Positions 1 through 6,100 of a stretch of DNA of 9,879 nt are shown piece by piece. The position numbers were made by a program, and so were the translations under genes. Under the pieces are notes generated by a model. That model made no database searches and was not told where the DNA came from. It saw nothing but the letters and a program-made list of their open reading frames with translations. The DNA is taken from contig JBBDYF010000005.1 in assembly GCA_040901775.1 (NCBI GenBank), positions 1 through 9,879 on the forward strand, given 5' to 3'. How positions within the stretch are numbered: the first letter of the stretch is position 1; every line of letters begins with the position of its first letter. This stretch comes from CAYLLN01 sp040901775 (GTDB lineage: Bacteria; Planctomycetota; Planctomycetia; Pirellulales; Pirellulaceae).

Positions 1-36
1 CCACGCTAAGACTTAGCCCGCCTTCGCAAACCGAAA

Positions 37-75
37 GTGGCGCTGTCCAACTAAGAGGCCCCGCGTCAGCGCCAC
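37..75. repeat. Perfect 9-bp inverted repeat (stem-loop)
   Basis: The arms gtggcgctg (37-45) and cagcgccac (67-75) are exact reverse complements separated by 21 nt. A second small dyad, gctaag-a-cttagc, lies at 5-17. No coding sequence is convincing in 1-216. The stem could be a terminator for a gene left of the window, although no T-run follows, or part of the repeat cluster that begins at 79. Seen directly; function unknown. Confidence 0.5.
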
Positions 76-78
76 ACG

Positions 79-176
79 AACCCGAAGCGTCAGCGAGGGG
101 AAAATTGCAGTCCCTCGCTCACGCTTCGGGCAGTCCCTCGCTCACGCTTCGGGCAGTCCCTCGCTCACGCTTCGGG
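79..176. repeat. Dispersed repeat cluster, family A, locus 1
   Basis: One unit, aacccgaagcgtcagcgaggg minus its last base, begins at 79 on the + strand and runs to 99. Three exact 23-nt tandem copies of the opposite orientation follow at 108-130, 131-153 and 154-176, each containing ccctcgctcacgcttcggg. The + unit and the reversed units therefore form an inverted pair differing at one base (gcgtcag against gcgtgag). The same core recurs at 4030-4107. Translated by chance, such units give TRRVSEG- or NPTRQRG-like peptides, which I recall in many spurious planctomycete protein predictions. The cluster ends 40 nt before the lipoprotein start, so it may lie in that gene's 5' region. There are no spacers between units, so it is not a CRISPR array. 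Confidence 0.85.
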
Positions 177-216
177 TTGGTATTCCCGCATCCCTTCGAT
201 TGGAACGAACCAAATC

Positions 217-666
217 ATGACGAACCGAAATGCTCTGTCGCCCCTGTTGGCCTGTTCGCTGGCCGGATTGCTACTGAGCGGCTGCGAACCGGCGAGCGAC
301 TACGGTTCGCTCGAGCTGGTGTCGGTCACCGGCAAAGTGACGCTCGACGGCAATCCGCTGGCCGGCGTGCTAGTCCGTTTTGACGGCCCGGACGCTTCCG
401 GGTCGGAAGCCCTCACGGACGAGACTGGCAGTTATCGACTGATGTACGACAGCACCCAGCCGGGTTGTACTCCCGGCAAAAAGACGGTTCGCATCACGCA
501 GACCAACGCGGATGTCGAAGGGGCCGATCCCGATGCGCCGTCGAGCGGCGAAGGGGCCGCTCCGGCGGAGACGATTCCCGCGGCGTACAACGCGCAGTCC
601 AAGCTGACGGCCGACGTTTCCCAGGGCAACCAGACGTTCGATTTCGATTTGAAGTCGCTGCCGTAG
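217..666 (+). CDS. Small secreted lipoprotein, carboxypeptidase-regulatory-like domain
   Basis: The 149-residue product begins with a lipoprotein signal: two polar or basic N-terminal residues, a hydrophobic stretch at about 7-20 and a lipobox LLSG-C ending at Cys23, so it is probably lipid-anchored after signal peptidase II cleavage. The mature part is one beta-sandwich domain of the carboxypeptidase-regulatory or transthyretin-like type: VTGKVTLDGNPLAGVLVRF (about 37-56), a TDETGSYRL turn, then PGKKTVRI. It is followed by a Gly/Ala/Pro/Glu-rich linker and the ending IPAAYNAQSKLTADV...FDFDLK. This layout and ending are typical of a very abundant planctomycete family of unknown exact role. 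ATG at 217 is chosen because the signal peptide starts there; no clear Shine-Dalgarno site precedes it. Substrate and partner cannot be read from the sequence. It appears to stand alone: 253 nt separate it from ispH. Confidence 0.87.
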   Translation: MTNRNALSPLLACSLAGLLLSGCEPASDYGSLELVSVTGKVTLDGNPLAGVLVRFDGPDASGSEALTDETGSYRLMYDSTQPGCTPGKKTVRITQTNADVEGADPDAPSSGEGAAPAETIPAAYNAQSKLTADVSQGNQTFDFDLKSLP

Positions 667-778
667 TCGCTTGTTCTGTACAGGACCAAGGGCGAACGAA
701 GAACAACTTCGACATTGCGTGAAAACAATGGCAGTGCCAAAGCAAGCAACGAGGGAAAGGAACAGCTGGCGAGGAAGT

Positions 779-803
779 TATAATAGTCCTGGTAGTGCAG
801 GAC
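779..803 (+). promoter_or_regulatory. Candidate ispH promoter with overlapping dyad
   Basis: The 667-919 gap has no credible gene. A perfect TATAAT lies at 779-784, about 135 nt before the ispH start. Directly after it, where transcription would begin, is an exact dyad gtcctg (786-791), 6-nt loop, caggac (798-803). I see no good -35 hexamer at 16-18 nt spacing. The dyad might be an operator or a 5' mRNA hairpin. The -10 call rests on one hexamer, so confidence is low. Confidence 0.3.
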
Positions 804-907
804 AAAGGAGAAGGGCGGAATAGTCTCGCCCGATTTCTCCCTCCTGCTCCTCTTGGTTGCCTTCGTTTACTTCTGTTCAAAATCGCGTGGGCCACTATGA
901 TGAATGC

Positions 908-912
908 AGGAG
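908..912 (+). promoter_or_regulatory. Shine-Dalgarno site fixing the ispH start
   Basis: aggag sits 7 nt before GTG at 920. It selects GTG920 over the in-frame TTG at 857, which would add 21 residues with no IspH similarity in front of the family's normal N-terminus. Two adjacent ATGs (897, 900) open an 8-codon frame (MMNAGART) whose TGA (921-923) overlaps the GTG as GTGA. Confidence 0.7.
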
Positions 913-919
913 CCCGAAC

Positions 920-1852
920 GTGAACATCCTGCTGGCCGCCCCCCGCGGCTTTTGCGCCGGCGTGAACATGGCCATCGAAAGCCTGGATCTGGCGATCCGC
1001 GCCTTTGGCACCCCCATCTATGTCTATCACGAGATCGTCCACAACAAGTACGTGGTCGATACGTTCCGCGCCAAGGGGGCCGTCTTCGTCGATACGCTGG
1101 AAGAAGTCCCGCGCGGATCGACCCTCCTCTTCTCGGCGCACGGCGTTTCTCCCGAGATTCGCCGGCTCGCCCGCGAGCGGCAACTCTACGCGATCGACGC
1201 CACCTGCCCGCTCGTCACCAAGGTGCATCTCGAAGCGGTTCGTTACGCGAAAGAGGGCTACACCATTTTGCTCATCGGCCACGAGGGGCACGACGAGGTG
1301 ATCGGCACGCTGGGCGAAGCCCCGCACGCCATGGTGTTGGTCGAATCGGTGGAACAAGCCGACCGGCTCAGTTTTCCTCCCGGCACGAAACTGGCCTACC
1401 TGACGCAGACCACGCTCTCGGTGGACGACGCCAACCGGATCATCCAGCGGCTGCGGGCCCGCTTTCCCCAGATCGCCAACCCCCCCAAGGACGACATTTG
1501 CTACGCCACGCAGAACCGTCAAGAGACGGTGCATACGCTCGCTTCCGAGGCCGATCTGGTGCTGGTCCTGGGAAGCCAGAACAGCTCGAACAGCCAGCGA
1601 CTCAAAGAGATCGCCCGCGAGCGCGACATCCCGGCCTACCTGATCGACGGCGCAGACGACATCGACGATCGCTGGTTCGCGGGGATCAATACCGTGGTGA
1701 TTACGGCCGGCGCGAGCGCGCCGGAATCGGTCGTGCAGGAATGCGTCGCCTATCTGGAGCGTAAATTCGCCGCCACGATCGAGCGGCGCACCATCCGCGA
1801 CGAGGACGTTCACTTTCCCTTGCCGCGCGAACTGCGGACCATCGAAGCGTAG
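920..1852 (+). CDS. ispH: 4-hydroxy-3-methylbut-2-enyl diphosphate reductase (IspH/LytB)
   Basis: IspH carries out the last step of the MEP pathway: reductive dehydration of HMBPP to a mixture of IPP and DMAPP in the cytoplasm, using a [4Fe-4S] cluster. The 310-residue product has the usual family length and aligns with E. coli IspH almost from residue 1 (NILLAAPRGFCAGVNMAI). The three cluster cysteines are present at Cys12, Cys96 (DATCPLVTKVH) and Cys194 (KDDICYATQNRQ). Substrate-binding histidines are at 41 (HEIVHN), 74 (SAHGVS) and 124, with the catalytic acid Glu126 in GHEGHDEV. QTTLSVDD (163-170) and GSQNSSNS are also conserved, as is TAGASAPE near the end. The GTG start is supported by the SD site at 908-912. 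It is separated from xseB, ispA and dxs by a transposon remnant, so it is probably its own transcription unit here. Nothing suggests loss of function. Confidence 0.98.
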   Translation: MNILLAAPRGFCAGVNMAIESLDLAIRAFGTPIYVYHEIVHNKYVVDTFRAKGAVFVDTLEEVPRGSTLLFSAHGVSPEIRRLARERQLYAIDATCPLVTKVHLEAVRYAKEGYTILLIGHEGHDEVIGTLGEAPHAMVLVESVEQADRLSFPPGTKLAYLTQTTLSVDDANRIIQRLRARFPQIANPPKDDICYATQNRQETVHTLASEADLVLVLGSQNSSNSQRLKEIARERDIPAYLIDGADDIDDRWFAGINTVVITAGASAPESVVQECVAYLERKFAATIERRTIRDEDVHFPLPRELRTIEA

Positions 1853-1867
1853 GCGAGCGCTGCCTAC
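1849..1867 (+). terminator. Hairpin at the end of ispH
   Basis: gtaggc (1849-1854) and gcctac (1862-1867) form an exact 6-bp stem with a 7-nt loop that overlaps the ispH TAG. No T-run follows, so it is a weak intrinsic terminator candidate at best. It could instead only protect the 3' end of the mRNA. Confidence 0.3.
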
Positions 1868-1911
1868 AAATCGCGCCCTCACGGTCTTTCCCCAGTCTCT
1901 CATCCCCAGAC

Positions 1912-1945
1912 CTTAGGATCGGCGCATCAATTGGTGTCGGAGTTA
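1912..1945 (+). repeat. Left terminal inverted repeat of the ISAzo13-like element
   Basis: cttagga-t-cggcgcatcaat followed by a less conserved inner part matches the reverse complement of 2551-2584 at 28 of 34 positions by hand count. The mismatches are at 1919, 1932-1934 and 1939-1940. The outer 20 bases differ at only one position. Confidence 0.8.
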
Positions 1946-2003
1946 TTTGCTACAAATGTTAACGTGCTGACCTGGTAATTGTCACGGACTGGACGACAGC
2001 ATC

Positions 2004-2010
2004 AGGAGGT
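2004..2010 (+). promoter_or_regulatory. Shine-Dalgarno site of the transposase remnant
   Basis: A full aggaggt motif lies 5 nt before ATG 2016. This is the strongest ribosome-binding site in the window. It marks the original transposase start even though that frame now stops after 23 codons. Confidence 0.7.
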
Positions 2011-2015
2011 CACGG

Positions 2016-2553
2016 ATGGCGTTCACATTTACGGCTCAGTATTCGCCTGAGATTGAAGAGCGGATGCGGGATTGTATCAGTCTTTAGCCGAGAAGGATCG
2101 TCGGCGATTTGCTGCCTTGGAGGCGCTGCGTCTGGGGCATGGCGGCAGGGAGTATGTGGCTGGAGTTTTGGGTTGCTCGCGACGAACTATCGAACGCGCG
2201 GCGGACGAACTCGTCGGTGGACGGATCTTTCTCCCAGCCAGATTGCCCAGACGGTTGCCTCGCAAGGGACGCCCGTTAGCCCGCATGTCGTGCGCGACTG
2301 GCTCCACGCCGAAGGACGCCGCTTTTTTCCTCACGTGGGTCGAGCCTGCCAGGGCCTCCTGTTTGACACGCTCGACACGGTCGTCCGCCTGATGCGCAAG
2401 GCATCCACCAGCACCGGCCTGAAAACGACGGTCAACATCATCCGTCGCGTGTACGAAGCGGGCCGCGAAGCCGCCCAAGAATTCAAAGCCCACATGCCGA
2501 TCCTCTTCGACGACTTGCTGCCCAAATGGAACTACCGCGCCATTCCCCTTTAA
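2016..2553 (+). pseudogene. Decayed ISAzo13-type transposase
   Basis: Three pieces of one ancestral protein lie in two other frames after the start. Piece 1 (2016-2071) reads MAFTFTAQYSPEIEERMRD and stops at TAG 2085-2087. A single missing base near 2071 would restore reading into piece 2 (2072 to about 2210): YQSLAEKDRRRF, then LGHGGREYVAGVLGCSRRTI, the N-terminal helix-turn-helix of the family. Piece 3 (about 2218-2553) is in another frame: WTDLSPSQIAQTV and GTPVSPHVVRDWLHAEG, fused directly to the family's C-terminal end, FFPHVGRACQG through LPKWNYRAIP. From knowledge of the family, the linker between the HTH and WTDLS and the whole RNase H-like DDE domain are missing. So at least one point deletion and two internal deletions have occurred, and no active transposase can be made. 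The TAA stop overlaps the inner edge of the right inverted repeat. Confidence 0.85.
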
Positions 2554-2584
2554 CTTTGACAGTTATTGATGCGCCGGTCCTAAG
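2551..2584 (-). repeat. Right terminal inverted repeat of the ISAzo13-like element
   Basis: This is the reverse-complement partner of 1912-1945. The conserved outer core is attgatgcgccg-g-tcctaag. Its last bases (ctaag) are shared with the start of the adjacent palindromic repeat, so the outer boundary is uncertain by about 5 nt. Confidence 0.75.
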
Positions 2585-2632
2585 CCCCGGCCTCCAGGCC
2601 GGCGATTCGCCCGGCGTGGCCGCCAGGGCTAA
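2580..2632. repeat. GC-rich palindromic intergenic repeat
   Basis: The segment runs from ctaagcccc to agggctaag with related ends (agccc / gggct). It contains a strong hairpin ccggcc-tcca-ggccgg (2587-2602) and a second GC-rich half (cccggcgtggccgcc). I recall near-identical 'gcgaatcgccggcctggaggcc' style units as common intergenic repeats in planctomycete genomes, but cannot confirm that here. It directly abuts the transposon remnant. The remaining 57 nt before xseB show nothing I can name. Confidence 0.6.
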
Positions 2633-2689
2633 GCTAGTAAAAACGGCGCTCCGCTAAACAACGCCCGCTCAATTCGCTACGTTGACCGA

Positions 2690-3025
2690 ATGGATTCCCC
2701 CACAGAAGACAACCTCACCGACAAACGCTCCTTCGAGCACTCGCTCGCCGAGCTTGAAGCGATCGTCCACCAACTCGAAGATGGCCAACTCGGCTTGGCC
2801 GAATCGCTGGCCCGGTACGAGCACGGCGTCAAACATCTCAAGCATTGCTACCAGCTTTTGCAGCAGGCCGAGCGCAAGATCGAACTGCTTACCGGCGTGG
2901 CCGACGACGGCTCGGCCCTGACTCAAGCCTTCGACGACGAAGCGGCCCCGCTCGAAGCGTCCGCCGGCAAACGCCGGCCGCGCAAGGCCCGCCCAGCCGC
3001 TTCTCCGGGCGACATAGACGCCTAG
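2690..3025 (+). CDS. xseB: Exodeoxyribonuclease VII small subunit (XseB)
   Basis: XseB is the small subunit of exonuclease VII. Several copies bind the large subunit XseA to make the enzyme that degrades single-stranded DNA to oligonucleotides in the cytoplasm. The diagnostic core is residues 14-67: SFEHSLAELEAIVHQLEDGQ, then LGLAESLARYEHGVKHLKHC and a second helix LLQQAERKIELL. Together these form the helical hairpin of the family. XseB is usually about 60-90 residues. This one has 111 because of a tail (about 68-111) that is acidic first, then Lys/Arg/Ala/Pro-rich (GKRRPRKARPAA) and probably disordered. ATG 2690 is the first in-frame start; no SD is visible. xseA is not in the window; it may lie elsewhere, or upstream order was altered by the transposon. 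The order xseB-ispA-dxs is conserved in many bacteria. Confidence 0.93.
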   Translation: MDSPTEDNLTDKRSFEHSLAELEAIVHQLEDGQLGLAESLARYEHGVKHLKHCYQLLQQAERKIELLTGVADDGSALTQAFDDEAAPLEASAGKRRPRKARPAASPGDIDA

Positions 3026-3057
3026 CAATCTGGAAACTAGAATAGACTCGGCTGGCT

Positions 3058-3095
3058 GCGAAGCGACTTTTCTTGACGCGAGTCGCAACCTTCGC
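3058..3095 (+). other. Stem-loop between xseB and ispA
   Basis: gcgaagcgact (3058-3068) pairs with agtcgc (3081-3086) and, across a 4-nt bulge, ttcgc (3091-3095), leaving a 12-nt loop. It sits in the 106-nt xseB-ispA spacer. It may shape a shared mRNA or be chance in GC-rich DNA. Confidence 0.35.
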
Positions 3096-3131
3096 CGCTT
3101 CAACACCTTGCGTTTTGCTTGTCGGCCGCCG

Positions 3132-4031
3132 ATGACCCCTGCCGTCGATCCGCCAGACCTGAGCGAACTGACCCGCTCGCTGCGGCAAGAAGTCGATGCT
3201 GCGCTGGCCGGGTGTACCCAATATGACGCCGATACCCCCCAGCACTTGGCGGAAGCGATTCGCCATAGCCTGCTCGCCCCTTGCAAGCGGCTGCGCCCCT
3301 TGCTGGTGTTAATGGCTTGCCAGGCTTGCGGTTACGATGCTCGGGCGGCCCTTCCCGCCGCCTGTGCGGTCGAAATGATACACACCTATTCGCTGATCCA
3401 CGACGACCTACCGGCGATGGACGACGACGACATGCGTCGCGGCCGGCCGAGTTGCCACGCTCAATTCGGTGAGGCAACTGCTATTTTAGCGGGGGATGCA
3501 CTGCTGGCCCAGGCATTTGAAGTGCTCGCCACGGGGATTCAACCCCCCGCGGTTGCCGCCCGCTGCTGTGGCGAACTGGCCCAGGCAGCCGGCGCAAGTA
3601 ATCTGGTGGGTGGGCAAGAGGACGACCTGAAAGCTCAATTTGCCGACCTGGGACTCGAACAACTCGAACGGATTCATCGTCGCAAAACGGGGGCGATGAT
3701 CCGGATCTCGCTGCGGCTGGGCGGCTTGGTGGCCAACGCATCGCAAGAACAACTGCACGCTCTGGGAGTTTACGGCGAGCGGCTGGGCTTGGCGTTTCAG
3801 ATTGTGGACGACCTGTTGGACCTGGAGGGGGACGAATCGGCCCTTGGCAAGCGGACGGGAAAAGACTCGCCTCGCGGCAAGCTGACCTTTCCCGCCCTGC
3901 TGGGCGTGGCCGAAAGCCGACGCCGGGCCGAGGAACTGGTCGCCGCCGCATGCGATGCCGTGGCCCCGCTGGGCCCGCCCGCGGCAGGTCTGCAAGCACT
4001 CGCCCGCTACGTACTTCAACGGAAACACTAA
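3132..4031 (+). CDS. ispA: Polyprenyl synthetase, probable farnesyl diphosphate synthase (IspA)
   Basis: This is a trans-prenyltransferase that condenses DMAPP or GPP with IPP in the cytoplasm, probably to farnesyl diphosphate. From ATG 3132 the product has 299 residues, typical of bacterial FPP synthases. The first aspartate-rich motif is DDLPAMD (91-97), with the insertion characteristic of type II bacterial enzymes. The second is DDLLD (226-230), inside FQIVDDLLDLEGD followed by LGKRTGKD. KRLRP (52-56), GGQ (160-162) and KTG (185-187) are the other substrate-binding signatures. Tyr86, five residues before the first motif, fits a short-chain (C15) product, although a C20 product cannot be excluded. 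An in-frame TTG at 3108 would add 8 unlikely residues; neither start has an SD. The TAA stop overlaps the first base of a tandem repeat. It sits between xseB and dxs, as in E. coli. Confidence 0.95.
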   Translation: MTPAVDPPDLSELTRSLRQEVDAALAGCTQYDADTPQHLAEAIRHSLLAPCKRLRPLLVLMACQACGYDARAALPAACAVEMIHTYSLIHDDLPAMDDDDMRRGRPSCHAQFGEATAILAGDALLAQAFEVLATGIQPPAVAARCCGELAQAAGASNLVGGQEDDLKAQFADLGLEQLERIHRRKTGAMIRISLRLGGLVANASQEQLHALGVYGERLGLAFQIVDDLLDLEGDESALGKRTGKDSPRGKLTFPALLGVAESRRRAEELVAAACDAVAPLGPPAAGLQALARYVLQRKH

Positions 4032-4107
4032 CCCGACGCGTCAGCGAGGGACACACCAACCCGACGCGTCAACGAGGGACACACCAACCCGACGCGTCAG
4101 CGAGGGA
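4030..4107 (+). repeat. Dispersed repeat family A, locus 2 (three tandem units)
   Basis: Three head-to-tail units start at 4030, 4058 and 4086 with a 28-nt period. The third is cut after 22 nt. Each contains cccgacgcgtc-(a)-gcgaggga plus the linker cacacc; unit 2 has one g-to-a change. The 21-base core differs from the + unit at 79-99 by one base. The array begins inside the ispA TAA and ends 44 nt before dxs, filling most of that spacer. Confidence 0.88.
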
Positions 4108-4139
4108 CTTTCGAGTACTTTCTGTCACGGATCGACGTT

Positions 4140-4145
4140 TACAAT
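4140..4145 (+). promoter_or_regulatory. Possible -10 for a leaderless dxs transcript
   Basis: tacaat ends 6 nt before the dxs ATG, the distance expected if transcription starts at or next to the start codon. No SD precedes dxs. No convincing -35 hexamer is visible; tttctg at 4119-4124 is the nearest match. The alternative is read-through from xseB-ispA. Confidence 0.25.
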
Positions 4146-4151
4146 ATACCC

Positions 4152-6081
4152 ATGCACGAACTGCTTTCCAAACTCGAGTCGCCTGCCGAACTGCACGACC
4201 TTTCTACGCCCCAGCTCAACCAGTTGGCTGGCGAAATTCGGGACGTGCTGTGCAACCTGCTCGCAGAGCGAACCGCCCACTTCGCGTCGAACCTGGGGGT
4301 GGTCGAGCTGACGCTGGCCCTGCACAGCGTCTTCGATTTTCGCGGCGACCGCCTGATCTGGGATACCGGCCACCAGATCTACCCGCACAAGCTGGTCACC
4401 GGCCGCTACCACGAATTCAAAACGATCCGTACCAAGGGCGGATTGATGGGGTATCCCAACCCGCACGAAAGCGACTACGACCTGTTCATGACCGGACACG
4501 CCGGCAGCAGCGTCAGCACGATGTCGGGCCTCCGCAGCGGCGACGACCTGCTCGGCCAGCGCGGCCGCAAGGCGGTGGCGGTGATCGGCGACGGCGCGTT
4601 CCCCAGCGGCATCGTCTGGGAAGCGATGAACAACATCGGCGGTCTCAAGCAGGATCTACTGGTGGTGCTCAACGACAACAAAATGTCGATCTGCCCGCGG
4701 GTCGGCGGCGTGGCGAGCTATCTCGATCGCCTGCGGACGAGCCCCTTCTATTCGGGCCTGAAAAGCGAAGTGGTCCGCGTGCTCGACAACGTGCCGCTGT
4801 TGGGCGACCCGGTCGAGCGCTTCCTGGCCCAACTCAAAGAGGGAGTCAAAGCGGGCCTGCACGGCGGCATGATGTTCGAGGACCTGGGCTTCCGCTACCT
4901 CGGCCCCATCGACGGCCACAACATTGCCATCCTCCGCAAGTACCTGCAGATGGTGAAGGATCTGAAAGGCCCGATCCTGCTGCACGTCGTCACCGAAAAG
5001 GGACACGGCTTTACCCCCGCCGCCCAAGACCCCGTCTTTTTTCACACGCCGCCCGCCTTCAAACAAGAGAACGGCTGCTCGGTTCCCAAAAAATCGGGGG
5101 GCGCGCCCGCCTTTACGCAGGTCGTGAGCGAGGCGATCCACGACCAGTTGCGAAAGAACCCGCGCGTCACCGTGCTCACGGCGGCCATGTGCCAGGGGAA
5201 CAAGCTCGAAAAAATCCGGGACGATGTGCCCGACCGCTTTTTCGACACCGGCATTTGCGAATCGCACGCCGTCGCTTTCGCCGCCGGCCAGGCCAAGGCG
5301 GGCCTGCGGCCGATCGTCGATATCTACAGCACGTTCCTGCAGCGCTCGTACGACCAGATTTTTCAGGAAGTCGCGCTGCAAAACTTGCCGGTCGTCTTTA
5401 CGCTCGACCGCGCCGGCCTGACCGGCCCCGACGGCCCCACGCACCACGGCACGTTCGACATTGCCTACCTGCGCTGCTTTCCGAACTTGGTGGTCATGGC
5501 TCCCGGCGACGCCTGGGACGCCCCGGCCATGCTCGACTTTGCCCTGGGGCACGACAGCCCCGTCTCGATCCGCTATCCCAAGGCGAATGCCCTTTGTATA
5601 GCCGCGACCAGTGGNNNNNNNNNNCGCGGCTATGCATTCCCCCCGCCTGCCCATCGAACTCGGCCGCTCCGAAACGCTCCGCTGGGGGCGCGACGGCGTG
5701 CTCCTCTGCTTCGGCACGCTATTGGCCGACTGCCTGCAAGCGGCCGAGTTGCTCGCCGCCGAGGGGCTCGACTTGGGGGTCGTCAATGCCCGCTTCGCCA
5801 AGCCGCTCGATCGCGAAGTGGTCGAACGGGCCTTGCGCGAAACCGGCTTCATGGTCACCGTCGAAGAAGGCTGCCTGATGGGGGGCTTCGGCAGCGCCGT
5901 CTTGGAGGCCGCCTCGGACCTGGGCCTAGACACCAGCCGGATCAAGCGGCTGGGAATTCCCGATCGCTTCATCGAGCATGGCGAGCGGGGCGAACTGCTG
6001 GCCGATCTGGGGCTCGACCCGGCGGGCATTGCCCGCACTTGCCGCGAACTGGCCCAGCACGCTCAGGGCGTGGCAACGTAA
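4152..6081 (+). CDS. dxs: 1-deoxy-D-xylulose-5-phosphate synthase (Dxs), interrupted by assembly gap
   Basis: Dxs is the thiamine-diphosphate enzyme that joins pyruvate and glyceraldehyde 3-phosphate to make DXP, the first and often rate-setting step of the MEP pathway. N-terminal TPP domain: DTGHQIYPHK (71-80), GDGA (146-149) and LNDN (173-176), the family's metal/TPP motif. The central domain has the catalytic Glu370 in GICESHAV (EQHA in E. coli), then DRAGLTGPDGPTHHGTFD (419-436) and RYPKAN (474-479). The C-terminal transketolase domain follows the gap: LPIELGRSE, VVNARFAKPLD, VTVEEGCLMGGFGSAV and RLGIPDRFIEHG. Ten Ns (5615-5624) break it. The reading frame before and after is continuous only if the true gap is a multiple of 3 (9 would give about 642 residues, normal for Dxs). 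I treat it as one functional gene, not a pseudogene. Ser371 in place of the usual Gln is a small deviation. Confidence 0.95.
5598..5633. repeat. Palindrome spanning the 10-N gap inside dxs
   Basis: atagccgcg (5598-5606) is the exact reverse complement of cgcggctat (5625-5633). The bases next to the gap, acca-g-tgg (5607-5614), continue the dyad: if only t lay in the gap, the whole would be a perfect palindrome with 13-bp arms around one g. The gap (5615-5624) is probably a placeholder, since 10 Ns is a common scaffolder default. The flanking codons ctt, tgt, ata are unlike the GC-rich codons of the rest of the gene. Confidence 0.65.
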
Positions 6082-6100
6082 GTAATGGCAACGTAGGCAC

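Larger units (their letters stand above)
1912..2584 (+). mobile_element. Internally deleted ISAzo13-family element
   Basis: A 673-bp segment is bounded by 34-bp imperfect inverted repeats and holds two or three fragments of an ISAzo13-type transposase (Pfam family first named 'Rhodopirellula transposase'). Full-length members encode roughly 400 or more residues, so most of the gene is gone, including the DDE catalytic region. The ends and the transposase start with its SD site remain, so the element looks like a non-autonomous, MITE-like derivative that an intact relative might still move. Bases tta and taa flank the inner end-sequences ggatcgg and ccggtcc. They may be part of the inverted repeat or reflect a TA target. 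I cannot establish a target duplication from one copy. Confidence 0.8.

Noticed and set aside
108..176. CRISPR array
   Set aside because: The units are directly adjacent and identical with no spacers, and no cas genes are nearby. The same applies to 4030-4107.
857..919. N-terminal extension of IspH from TTG 857
   Set aside because: The extra 21 residues have no IspH counterpart, and a good SD site precedes GTG 920.
494..1903. 469-residue minus-strand ORF
   Set aside because: It lies entirely antisense to the lipoprotein gene and ispH, whose protein families are unmistakable. The composition is a GC-rich shadow with no recognisable motif.
2053..2553. 166-residue intact novel protein in the ispH-xseB gap
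   Set aside because: Its first part is an out-of-frame reading of the transposase HTH region. Only the part from about 2218 matches the transposase family, so it is a fragment of a pseudogene.
3950..5878. 642-residue plus-strand ORF overlapping ispA and dxs
   Set aside because: It runs through repeat family A (giving TRRVSEG/NPTRQRG peptides) and then an Arg/Pro-rich out-of-frame reading of dxs. It is a spurious ORF.
4656..6038. 460-residue minus-strand ORF across the N gap
   Set aside because: It is antisense to dxs and continuous only because the Ns do not encode a stop. No family resemblance.
4152..6081. dxs as a pseudogene
   Set aside because: The only disruption coincides with unsequenced Ns. 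All motifs before and after are intact.
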